From Flavobacterium hiemivividum (GTDB taxonomy: Bacteria; Bacteroidota; Bacteroidia; Flavobacteriales; Flavobacteriaceae): DNA of 64,000 nt. Of this stretch, positions 56,621-64,000 are shown piece by piece. The notes under the pieces are model-generated. The model searched no databases and was not told where the DNA came from. It saw only the letters and a list, made by a program, of their open reading frames with translations. The position numbers were made by a program, and so were the translations under genes. The first letter of the stretch is position 1, and each line of letters begins with the position of its first letter. Where the stretch lies: positions 62,001-126,000 of the forward strand of contig NZ_SMFO01000004.1 in assembly GCF_004349145.1 (NCBI RefSeq), written 5' to 3'.

Positions 56621-57715
56621 ATGTCAATTAATAATTTAAAAGCAAGAGTAATAGCGATGTATCTGCCGCAATTCCATCCAATACCTGAGAACGATACATG
56701 GTGGGGTAAAGGTTTTACTGAATGGACCAATGTAGGTAAAGCAAAAAAACTTTTTAAAGGGCATTATCAGCCAAGAGTTCCCGCTGATTTGGGTTATTAT
56801 GATTTGCGTGTGCCCGAAACTCGTAAAGCACAAGCAGATATGGCCAGAGAGTATGGTATAGAAGGCTTTTGTTATTGGCATTATTGGTTTGGTAATGGAA
56901 AAAGATTAATCGAACGTCCTTTTAATGAAGTTGTGGCTTCCGGGGAGCCGGATTTTCCATTTTGTTTAGCTTGGGCAAACGAGACCTGGAAAGGTTTTGA
57001 TCATGGTATGAAAAATAGGAATATTCTAATTGAACAGTTGTATCCAGGTATAGACGATTATCGAGCTCATTTTTATGAGGTTTTACCCGCATTCAAAGAT
57101 GAAAGATATATAACTGTTGATGGGAAACCACTCTTTATGATATTTAGGCCTTTAGCTAATTCCGAGGTTCCGATTTTTATAGAAACTTGGAGAAAATTAG
57201 CATCAGAGAACGGTTTAAAAGGAATATATTTTGTTGGACAAAAGAATTATTTGGAGAATAATTTAGATAGATTTAGGGAAGCAGGAGTAGATGCAATAAA
57301 CACAATTCGATTAAATAACTACATAGTAAATCATAGGTCCTTTTTTCAAAGAGTATTCACAAAATTACGTAAGACAGTAATGAATGTTCCATTAGCATAT
57401 CCATATGAGAAAGTTTCTAAATATTTTGTAGTTGCTGAAGAAGACAAACAGGAAGATGTTTTTCCTAGTATTGTTCCAAATTGGGATCATACCCCAAGAA
57501 GTGGTCGTGAAGGAATGGTAATGACGAACTCTACACCAGATTTATTTGAAAAACATGTAAAACAAACGGTTAGTCTTATAGAAAATAAAGAACCAGAACA
57601 CAAAATAATTTTTATTAAATCTTGGAATGAATGGGCAGAGGGTAACTATATGGAGCCAGATATGCGTTGGGGAAGGAAATACTTAGAAGCTCTAAAAAGA
57701 CAAATAAAAAAATGA
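56621..57715 (+). CDS. WbsX-like protein with glycoside hydrolase family 99-like domain
   Basis: A protein of 364 residues with the WbsX hallmarks: VIAMYLPQFHPIPENDTWWGKGFTEWTNVGKAK at the start, GIEGFCYWHYWFGNGKRLIERP, FCLAWANETWKGFDHG and the end IIFIKSWNEWAEGNYMEPD. The fold is a TIM barrel related to GH99 endo-mannosidases; members occur in O-antigen and capsule loci, where they are thought to act as glycosyltransferases or lipid-linked-glycan hydrolases. There is no signal peptide, so a cytoplasmic role is expected. It precedes the glycosyltransferase cluster by 41 bases. Confidence 0.88.
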   Translation: MSINNLKARVIAMYLPQFHPIPENDTWWGKGFTEWTNVGKAKKLFKGHYQPRVPADLGYYDLRVPETRKAQADMAREYGIEGFCYWHYWFGNGKRLIERPFNEVVASGEPDFPFCLAWANETWKGFDHGMKNRNILIEQLYPGIDDYRAHFYEVLPAFKDERYITVDGKPLFMIFRPLANSEVPIFIETWRKLASENGLKGIYFVGQKNYLENNLDRFREAGVDAINTIRLNNYIVNHRSFFQRVFTKLRKTVMNVPLAYPYEKVSKYFVVAEEDKQEDVFPSIVPNWDHTPRSGREGMVMTNSTPDLFEKHVKQTVSLIENKEPEHKIIFIKSWNEWAEGNYMEPDMRWGRKYLEALKRQIKK

Positions 57716-57756
57716 TTTGTTTTTACAAGGTAACCTTTGTTTAATTTAAATTTTTT

Positions 57757-58665
57757 ATGAAATTCAGTATTGTAATTCCATTATATAATAAAGAAAAGTC
57801 TATAAGTCGTGCTGTTAATTCTGTTTTAACTCAATCGTATAAAGACTTTGAATTGATAATTGTAAATGACGGATCTTCAGATAACAGTTTGACTGTTGTT
57901 GAAAATATTAAAGACGGAAGAATTAAAGTAGTTAATAAAACTAACGAAGGTGTTTCTAGTGCTCGAAATGTCGGGATTGATATAGCATTATTTGAATGGA
58001 TTCTTTTTTTAGATGGGGATGACTATTGGAAGAGTAATCACTTAGAAACTATTTTAGAATTACTACAGAAATATCCAGATGCCGATATGTACTCTACGCT
58101 GATTAGTGAAAATTCAGACAAAGGGATAAATTATATTGCAAATTCATTGGCCGATGGTTTTGAAGGTTATATAGATGATTATTTTATACATGCTCCTTAT
58201 GGCACTATTTTTCACTCATCTTCAGTTTGTATAAGTAAAGAAGCACTAATGAATGTAGGTGGTTTTGATACCAATCTTAAACACGGTGAAGATTTAGACA
58301 TGTGGTTTAGAATTATGATTAATAAAAAAGGGGTCGTAAAAAAAACTTCTACTGTTGTTTATGATTTATTTGGTGAGAACCGAGCAATGTTGTCCAGATG
58401 TAAATATGAAAATCATTTGTTATCGAAAATTGATGATTATAGATCTACTGAAATTATGCACCTAAATCAATTTATTGATTATTTTATCCTAAGGAATTCA
58501 GTGCCTTACTATTTTTCTGAAGAAAAAAAACATATTAAACCTAACTTAAAAAAAATAAAAAAAAATAAAAAAGCAAATTTATTTTGGATGTACCTTTATT
58601 CTGATTTATTTTATCAAATTAATTTATTCTCATATAAATTTTATAAATATCTAAGAGCAATCTAG
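57757..58665 (+). CDS. Glycosyltransferase family 2 (A)
   Basis: A GT-A fold enzyme of 302 residues. FSIVIPLYNKEKSISRAVNSVLTQSYKDFELIIVNDGSSDNS is the nucleotide-sugar site, and LFLDGDDYW carries the metal-binding DxD. HGEDLDMWFRIM is the conserved acceptor-side ED motif. The C-terminal part is Lys-rich and suggests membrane association. It opens a tight six-gene series (next gene after 4 bases). Sugar specificity cannot be read. Confidence 0.92.
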   Translation: MKFSIVIPLYNKEKSISRAVNSVLTQSYKDFELIIVNDGSSDNSLTVVENIKDGRIKVVNKTNEGVSSARNVGIDIALFEWILFLDGDDYWKSNHLETILELLQKYPDADMYSTLISENSDKGINYIANSLADGFEGYIDDYFIHAPYGTIFHSSSVCISKEALMNVGGFDTNLKHGEDLDMWFRIMINKKGVVKKTSTVVYDLFGENRAMLSRCKYENHLLSKIDDYRSTEIMHLNQFIDYFILRNSVPYYFSEEKKHIKPNLKKIKKNKKANLFWMYLYSDLFYQINLFSYKFYKYLRAI

Positions 58666-58669
58666 AAAA

Positions 58670-59515
58670 ATGGAAAATTTTCAAAAATCACTATTGTCGA
58701 TTATTATTCCAACAATAGGCAGAATAGAGGAATTAATTTCTTTGTTAGAAAGTATTTATAGCTGTGATACAGATCACTCTCAAATTGAGATAATTGTTAT
58801 TGACCAAAATAATATTTCATTTCTAAAAGAGGTACGATTGAAATTTGAATCTGTTAGGTTTGAAAATGTTGACTTTAAAGGTCTGTCCAAAGCAAAGAAT
58901 TATGGCGCCGCTTTAGCAAATGGTAAATGGCTATGCTTTCCAGATGATGATTGCGAGTTCTTTTATGATACAATTAAGTTAGCTCTTCATTTTTTAAATG
59001 AATCTAAGGCAGATATTATATTTGGCAAATGTATAGATCGAAATGCTAATGACAGTGTAATGAATTTTAAAAATCAAGACTTTACTTTGACTGTCGAAAC
59101 AATGTCAGGAGGGTTTGTTGAAGCTACTGGGTTTGTAAAAAAAGAGGTTTTTAGTCAGTATAAGTTTGATGAATCAATGGGCGCTGGGTGTTTTCATGGT
59201 GCCGAAGAAGGATACGATTGGTTATTCAGAATTTTAAAAAACAGTAAATATAAAGTTATATTTAATCCTTTAATTTTATTTTATCACCCTCAAATTATTT
59301 CTGTCAAAGGTGATCAAGCGTCGATAAAACGTGTTTTTACGTACAGATGCGGTTTTGCAAAGCTTTGCTTTAAACATGAATTTTATTTTAAATTCTTTAA
59401 AAGAGTGGTCTTGGTGAGTTTTTCTTTGCCATTTTTTGCTTTTTTCGATCAAAAAAAATTACGCTATTATTCGGCAGAGCTATTAGGATTATTCTCTGGT
59501 GCAATTATTAAATGA
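58670..59515 (+). CDS. Glycosyltransferase family 2 (B)
   Basis: A GT-A enzyme of 281 residues that differs from the usual pattern. It opens LLSIIIPTIGRIEELISLLESIYSC with IIVIDQNN at the first acidic position, then FKGLSKAKNYGAALANGKWLCFPDDDCEF with the DDD motif, and later GAEEGYDWLFRI. A hydrophobic stretch near the end (VVLVSFSLPFFAFF) may anchor it. Its stop overlaps the next start by four bases (ATGA). Confidence 0.88.
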   Translation: MENFQKSLLSIIIPTIGRIEELISLLESIYSCDTDHSQIEIIVIDQNNISFLKEVRLKFESVRFENVDFKGLSKAKNYGAALANGKWLCFPDDDCEFFYDTIKLALHFLNESKADIIFGKCIDRNANDSVMNFKNQDFTLTVETMSGGFVEATGFVKKEVFSQYKFDESMGAGCFHGAEEGYDWLFRILKNSKYKVIFNPLILFYHPQIISVKGDQASIKRVFTYRCGFAKLCFKHEFYFKFFKRVVLVSFSLPFFAFFDQKKLRYYSAELLGLFSGAIIK

Positions 59516-60867
59516 TGAAAAAAAGAATTCAAAACATAAAAAGAATTTCTTTGTTTGTCGGTTATAGTCAGTGTTTTTTTTTATTAATGCTGTATGCTAT
59601 ATTGTTTTTAATTAAAAATGATATTATACTTATCATTTCTTTTGTCTATTCTTTATTAGTTGGGTTTTTAACAATAAAAAGTAGAGCTAATCAGCTCCTG
59701 CTTAATAATTCATTAGCTATTTTATTAGTTTTTATTTTTCTGTACGGTTTTTTCAATTCTGTTATAGAATTTTTTTTGTTAGGGGAAATTACAGAAGCTG
59801 GATATTATGCAACAATCATTTATGCAACTACTGTACCTTCATATGTAATTGGCTCAGGATCTATAAAGTCTACAAATTATGATGTCACCTATACAAAAAC
59901 AATTGAAAATAAAAAATATAGTAAACTATACAGTGTGTTTTTATTGATAATGTTAATTGTATTTCTATTATATAAATCATATTCTTTTTATAGCAGAGGG
60001 ATGTTTTTTAATCCATCTTTATTAAAGACTGTTAGTAGATTAGAGTTAACGGAAGGTATTAGCCAATTGGGAATTGTTACTGGTTTAATGATAACTAGTA
60101 TTTTTCTGTATTTTACATTTTATTATAAGTTATTACCATCAAGAGTTAAATTGATTGTTTTTGGATGTTTGTTATATTATATAGCTTTACAATCAAGCGT
60201 TGGTAATAGAAGAGATTTTGTACCGATGTTGATTGGGGTTTTTTGGGTCTTTATAAATTTTAAAAAAATTAAATTTACTTTAGGTTGGTTCTTATTAATG
60301 TTAGTATCTATATTTTTATTTTTGTTTTTAGGGTCTTTGCGAGCAGAAGCGGGATCAGACGAAGGATTTAATTATTTACAAGTTGCTATTGACACTTTAT
60401 CTAATAATGAATTTGTTTACCCATTTTACACCTTAAAGTTAGCTGTATATAACTATTTAAATGGCACAATTGATTTCTTCTATGGTAAAACTATTTTCAT
60501 AGATTCTTTTTTAAATTTCATACCTAGATCAATTTATACATCAAAACCGAATTCATTAGCGGTTCAATTTGTAATGGATAATTTTGGTGGTGGTATGGGT
60601 TACGCTTATTCCCCCGTAGCTGAGTCATTTGTTAATTTTGGATTATTTGGCCCTAGTGTTGTGTTTTTTCTTTTGGGGTCACTTATTTCTAAATTGCAAG
60701 AATTTAGAGATCAAAGATTTATATTCGTTTTTTTTACTATGATACCTGATTTTTGTAGGGGGGAATTTAGCAGTTTTTTCTATCAATTTTGGTTTGTAGC
60801 TTTATTTATTATAATTATTCCTATGATTAATAGGGAATTATTTGGAAGAAAAAGTGTTGTTATTTAA
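59512..60867 (+). CDS. Probable polysaccharide polymerase, Wzy-like
   Basis: A very hydrophobic protein of 451 residues with about 10-12 membrane helices. It includes a larger extracytoplasmic loop around 280-370 (LRAEAGSDEGFNYLQVAIDTL to IPRSIYTSKPNSLAVQFV) and an Arg/Asp-bearing GNRRDFVPM. This matches the general plan of oligosaccharide repeat-unit polymerases, which vary so much that topology and place in the locus carry the call. It lies between glycosyltransferase genes, downstream of Wzx. The start overlaps the previous stop (ATGA); a second ATG follows directly. Confidence 0.78.
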   Translation: MMKKRIQNIKRISLFVGYSQCFFLLMLYAILFLIKNDIILIISFVYSLLVGFLTIKSRANQLLLNNSLAILLVFIFLYGFFNSVIEFFLLGEITEAGYYATIIYATTVPSYVIGSGSIKSTNYDVTYTKTIENKKYSKLYSVFLLIMLIVFLLYKSYSFYSRGMFFNPSLLKTVSRLELTEGISQLGIVTGLMITSIFLYFTFYYKLLPSRVKLIVFGCLLYYIALQSSVGNRRDFVPMLIGVFWVFINFKKIKFTLGWFLLMLVSIFLFLFLGSLRAEAGSDEGFNYLQVAIDTLSNNEFVYPFYTLKLAVYNYLNGTIDFFYGKTIFIDSFLNFIPRSIYTSKPNSLAVQFVMDNFGGGMGYAYSPVAESFVNFGLFGPSVVFFLLGSLISKLQEFRDQRFIFVFFTMIPDFCRGEFSSFFYQFWFVALFIIIIPMINRELFGRKSVVI

Positions 60868-60940
60868 AGGTCAGAAATCTCTTTCATATATTTATTATTT
60901 ACAGCCTGATATAATTTTTAAGTCAAACTTATTCTATTTA

Positions 60941-61993
60941 ATGAAAAATAATTTAAAAATAATACTTGATAATATTGTTTTTTCCCTCCAAAAAGCGGGC
61001 GGCATTTCTACTTATTGGTTTGAATTATATTCAAGGGTTATACGGGATTATGATGAGGTTTATTTTGTTGAGAGAGAAAATGATAATATAGTCGCAAAAC
61101 AACATGTAATAGGTAAGGAAAAGATTTTATCAACTGAGGTTTCTAATTTGTTGGTAGATAGGTTTGTAAATGTTTCTCTTAGAAAAGTGAATGAAAAATT
61201 TATTTTTCATTCAAGCTATAACCGCATCACATCAAATAAAAAGGCAAAACAAGTTCTTACCGTTCATGACTTCGTACATGAAAAGTATTATTCAGGAGTG
61301 AGGAGATTTTTACATAGTTATCAAAAAGGAAAAGCTATTAATAAGGCAGATGCTATTATTACAATTTCCGAAAACACAAAAAAGGATTTGTTGACTTTTT
61401 TTCCTAATATTAATTCAAATAAAATTTATGTTATTTATAACGGTGTTTCAAAGGACTTTTACCCCCTAAAAAAAGAAGCTCTAAAGAATGATTTTTTGTT
61501 TATTGGCTCCAGAGAAAAATATAAAAATTTTGATTTTGCTGTTAAAGCCATAGCTCAAACAGATCGTTTCAAGTTAAATATTGTAGGCTGTGTTTTAAGA
61601 AAAGAGGAGGTTGAAATACTTAATAGATTGATTCCAGGTCGTTGGGAATTATTTAATAATATTGAAAATGCAAAGTTAAATGAACTTTATAATCAAGCTT
61701 ACGCATTAATTTATCCTTCTTCTTATGAAGGTTTTGGAATACCATTGTTGGAGGCCATGAAAACGGGTTGTCCCTTTATTGCCCTGAATAGTTCTTCAAT
61801 TCCTGAAGTTGCAGGAAAAGCAGGTGTTTTGATTGATAAATTAGAAATCGCAGTTTTTAATGAAGCAGTATTGAATATTGATAAAAAAAGAGAAGAAATA
61901 ATAAAAATGGGTTTTGAGCAAGTGAAGAATTTTTCCTGGGAAAAATGCTATCAAGAAACGATACAAGTTTATAAAGATTTATATAGATCATGA
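60941..61993 (+). CDS. Glycosyltransferase family 4
   Basis: A GT-B fold enzyme of 350 residues. The N-terminal domain starts LKIILDNIVFSLQKAGGISTYWFEL, with the Gly-rich loop and HSSYNRITSNKKAKQVLTVHDFVHEKY. The C-terminal domain has YVIYNGVSKDFYP, FLFIGSREKYKNFDFAVKAI and the retaining-GT signature SSYEGFGIPLLEAMKTGCP (E-x7-E). I chose the ATG at 60941; an upstream ATG at 60842 overlaps the polymerase gene and adds 33 unrelated residues. Confidence 0.9.
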   Translation: MKNNLKIILDNIVFSLQKAGGISTYWFELYSRVIRDYDEVYFVERENDNIVAKQHVIGKEKILSTEVSNLLVDRFVNVSLRKVNEKFIFHSSYNRITSNKKAKQVLTVHDFVHEKYYSGVRRFLHSYQKGKAINKADAIITISENTKKDLLTFFPNINSNKIYVIYNGVSKDFYPLKKEALKNDFLFIGSREKYKNFDFAVKAIAQTDRFKLNIVGCVLRKEEVEILNRLIPGRWELFNNIENAKLNELYNQAYALIYPSSYEGFGIPLLEAMKTGCPFIALNSSSIPEVAGKAGVLIDKLEIAVFNEAVLNIDKKREEIIKMGFEQVKNFSWEKCYQETIQVYKDLYRS

Positions 61994-62739
61994 AAATATC
62001 AATAATAACAGTAGTGTATAATAATGATAGGACTATAAAGGATGCTTTGCAGTCAGTTCTTTCACAGGATTATAAAAATATAGAATATATTGTCATAGAT
62101 GGAAAATCTACAGACAATACGGTAAATTTGATAACTGATTTCAAAGATAGATTAGCTTATTTTATTTCTGAAAAAGACAGCGGTATTTATGATGCGATGA
62201 ATAAAGGTATTCGTGCAGCTACGGGAGATGTTGTAGGAATTTTAAATTCAGATGATTTGTATGAGGATTCAGGTGTTATAGCCGCTGTTATGGAGCAATT
62301 TAACATTGATTTGGATTTAGATATATTATATGGTGACTTGGTTTATGTGAAAAGTGATGATACCAATAAAGTAATTAGGAATTGGAAATCGAAAGCGTAT
62401 TATAATCAATTTTTTGAAAATGCAAATGTACCACCTCACCCGTCATTGTTTGTGAAAAAGAAAGTATATGATGAAGCAGGATTATTTGATCTAGATTACA
62501 AAATAGCTGCTGATTATGAGTTTATGTTGCGAATATTTAAAAAACATAATTTTAATTCAAAATATTTTAATAAGCTAATAGTTAGAATGAGACTTGGAGG
62601 AGCTTCAAATGCCGGTTTGTCAAGTGTAATTAAACAAAATAAAGAAGTTTTAAATGCTTGGAAAAAAAATAATTTAAATAAGCCTTTTTATTTAATGCCA
62701 CTGAGAGTTTTGAGAAAATTAGCTCAATTTTTAAAATAA
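61990..62739 (+). CDS. Glycosyltransferase family 2 (C)
   Basis: A GT-A enzyme of 249 residues of the short WcaA/WbbD-like group. It begins KISIITVVYNNDRTIKDALQSVLSQDYKNIEYIVIDGKSTDNT, then SEKDSGIYDAMNKGIRAATGDVVGILNSDDLY (DD motif) and NVPPHPSLFVKKKVYDEAGLFDLDYKIAADYEFMLRI. The start overlaps the preceding stop by four bases (ATGA), so translation is coupled. The IYDAMNKGI motif often marks enzymes acting on early lipid-linked intermediates. Confidence 0.92.
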   Translation: MKISIITVVYNNDRTIKDALQSVLSQDYKNIEYIVIDGKSTDNTVNLITDFKDRLAYFISEKDSGIYDAMNKGIRAATGDVVGILNSDDLYEDSGVIAAVMEQFNIDLDLDILYGDLVYVKSDDTNKVIRNWKSKAYYNQFFENANVPPHPSLFVKKKVYDEAGLFDLDYKIAADYEFMLRIFKKHNFNSKYFNKLIVRMRLGGASNAGLSSVIKQNKEVLNAWKKNNLNKPFYLMPLRVLRKLAQFLK

Positions 62740-62760
62740 ATTATAAATATATAGAAGATA

Positions 62761-63873
62761 ATGAAAATAGCCCTTATCACAGGAATCACAGGACAAGACG
62801 GTTCATACTTGGCAGAATTATTATTAGAAAAAGGATATATGGTTCATGGAGTTAAAAGAAGAGCCTCTTCTTTTAATACCCAAAGAATCGATCACATATA
62901 CCAAGATTTACATCAAGACCATATAAATTTTAAGTTGCACTATGGCGATTTAACTGATTCGACTAATATCATTCGAATCATTCAGGAAGTGCAGCCTGAT
63001 GAAATCTATAATTTAGGAGCGATGAGCCATGTAAAAGTCTCTTTTGATTCACCGGAATATGTGGCTAATGTAGATGGGATTGGAACTCTAAGAATTTTAG
63101 AAGCGGTTCGTATTTTAAGTTTAGAAAAGAAATGCCGTATTTACCAAGCTTCCACTTCTGAATTGTATGGTGGTTTGGCGGAGAATAAAAATGAGAAGGG
63201 ATTGTATGATGAGCATTCTCCTTTTTATCCTCGTTCGCCTTATGGAGCAGCTAAAATTTATGGTTTCTGGATTACCAAAAACTATAGAGAAGCTTACGGT
63301 ATGTTTGCGACTAATGGGATTCTTTTTAATCACGAATCTCCGCGTAGAGGAGAAACTTTTGTAACCCGTAAGATAACTATGGCTACTGCAGCCATCGCTT
63401 TAGGAGAACAGGATTGCCTTTATTTAGGGAATCTAGATGCACAACGAGACTGGGGACACGCCAAAGATTATGTGGAGGCAATGTGGCGTATTTTGCAACA
63501 AGACGTAGCTGAAGATTATGTAATCGCTATGGGAGAAACTACCTATGTGCGTGATTTTGTTAAAATGTCATTTGCAGAAGTAGGAATTGCTATTGAGTTC
63601 AATGGCGAAGGTGTAGAGGAGAAAGGCTATGTTGCCTCTTGTTCTAATCCAGATTATCAATTAGAAATTGGTAAACAAGTGATTGCTGTAGATCCTCAAT
63701 ATTTCCGTCCAACAGAAGTGGATTTGTTGATTGGAGATCCTACAAAGTCTAAAACGCAACTTGGGTGGGTACCAAAATATGATTTAAAAGGATTGGTAGC
63801 AGAAATGATGGCTTGTGATGTGCAACTCGTTCAGAAACAGCGAATGTTGAGAGCAGCGGGGCATAAGTGTTAA
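62761..63873 (+). CDS. gmd: GDP-mannose 4,6-dehydratase
   Basis: The enzyme (370 residues) converts GDP-mannose to GDP-4-keto-6-deoxymannose, the precursor of GDP-fucose and related sugars. NAD(P) site [23 protein letters not shown]; the [15 protein letters not shown] loop; catalytic Thr/Ser in [10 protein letters not shown] and Tyr-Lys in [30 protein letters not shown] is the Gmd signature. Its substrate comes from ManC (43717). A reductase or epimerase such as GDP-fucose synthase is expected next but lies beyond the window. Confidence 0.96.
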   Translation: MKIALITGITGQDGSYLAELLLEKGYMVHGVKRRASSFNTQRIDHIYQDLHQDHINFKLHYGDLTDSTNIIRIIQEVQPDEIYNLGAMSHVKVSFDSPEYVANVDGIGTLRILEAVRILSLEKKCRIYQASTSELYGGLAENKNEKGLYDEHSPFYPRSPYGAAKIYGFWITKNYREAYGMFATNGILFNHESPRRGETFVTRKITMATAAIALGEQDCLYLGNLDAQRDWGHAKDYVEAMWRILQQDVAEDYVIAMGETTYVRDFVKMSFAEVGIAIEFNGEGVEEKGYVASCSNPDYQLEIGKQVIAVDPQYFRPTEVDLLIGDPTKSKTQLGWVPKYDLKGLVAEMMACDVQLVQKQRMLRAAGHKC

Positions 63874-63892
63874 GAATCAGTTAGAGTAGTTC

Positions 63893-64000
63893 TCGTTCTC
63901 GATACAATTTTGAATAGTAAAGCTGTCGCATTACTATTTAAAATCACTCGAACTGACGCTTCTGTAAAAATTTAGGGAAAGTTAGCTCTCGATATAATTT
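63893..64000 (+). repeat. Hairpin repeat after gmd, second copy starting at the window end
   Basis: TTCTCGATACAATTTT, then a perfect 8-bp hairpin AATAGTAA (63913-63920) and TTACTATT (63931-63938) around the loop AGCTGTCGCA, then AAAATCACTCGAACTGACG. From about 63985 a second unit begins (CTCTCGATATAATTT) and is cut by the window edge. Same family as 40799-40968 and 49815-49865. Confidence 0.8.

Noticed and set aside
60842..60940. Upstream ATG for the family 4 glycosyltransferase
   Set aside because: It overlaps the polymerase gene, and the added 33 residues do not resemble the start of a GT-B domain.

Overview
The window looks like a chromosomal segment of a Flavobacterium-type member of the Bacteroidota. 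Protein-level signs are a SusC/SusD pair, the r-protein order str-S10-spc-alpha without tuf, adk or map, zinc-free forms of S14, S4 and L36, and an UpxY-type antiterminator. DNA-level signs are AT-rich sequence, no Shine-Dalgarno usage, and several promoters of the Bacteroidota form TTTG-N18-20-TAnnTTTG (for example before rpsL, rplC, carA, the first wza-like gene and the GIY-YIG gene).

Layout. 1-7.9 kb: the 3' end of a rhomboid protease gene on the + strand, then a minus-strand block with rlmB, an orphan susD/susC pair and an Omp85-like outer-membrane protein. 8.1-25.4 kb: one long + strand run of translation genes (rpsL-rpsG-fusA-rpsJ, rplC to rplQ, with secY, infA, rpmJ and rpoA), with an internal promoter before rplC and a hairpin before rpsD that could be an attenuator. 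25.6-34.1 kb: housekeeping genes, each with its own terminator or promoter (carA, eno, gltA, two guanidino-group-modifying hydrolases, marC, a CoA-binding protein, a sodium:solute symporter remnant, recR).

34.2-63.9 kb: a large capsule or exopolysaccharide locus. It has two export gene sets (a short Wza plus Wzc tyrosine kinase at 34.2 kb; a long SLBB Wza plus kinase-less Wzz at 47-51 kb). Sugar-nucleotide genes are a WbpP-like UDP-GlcNAc 4-epimerase, a WbpO-like dehydrogenase, UDP-glucose dehydrogenase, ManC and Gmd. Assembly genes are Wzx, a probable Wzy, four glycosyltransferases, a WbsX-like protein, an acyltransferase and a secreted alpha/beta-hydrolase lipoprotein. A NusG-like UpxY antiterminator sits inside. 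The expected product is an acidic polysaccharide containing uronic acids and a GDP-mannose-derived 6-deoxysugar; this is inference from gene content.

The unusual part is the DNA between the capsule genes (38.4-39.3, 40.6-41.0, 42.9-43.6, 44.7-47.0, 49.8-50.1 and 63.9-64 kb). It is packed with several families of dispersed, often palindromic repeats, a 30-copy heptanucleotide tract directly before ugd, a four-helix-bundle gene broken by one stop codon, an intact GIY-YIG nuclease gene with its own promoter, and farther on a chimeric pseudogene made of an oxidoreductase start fused to a decayed wzz copy. I saw no tRNA, rRNA, CRISPR array, integrase or classical IS transposase.
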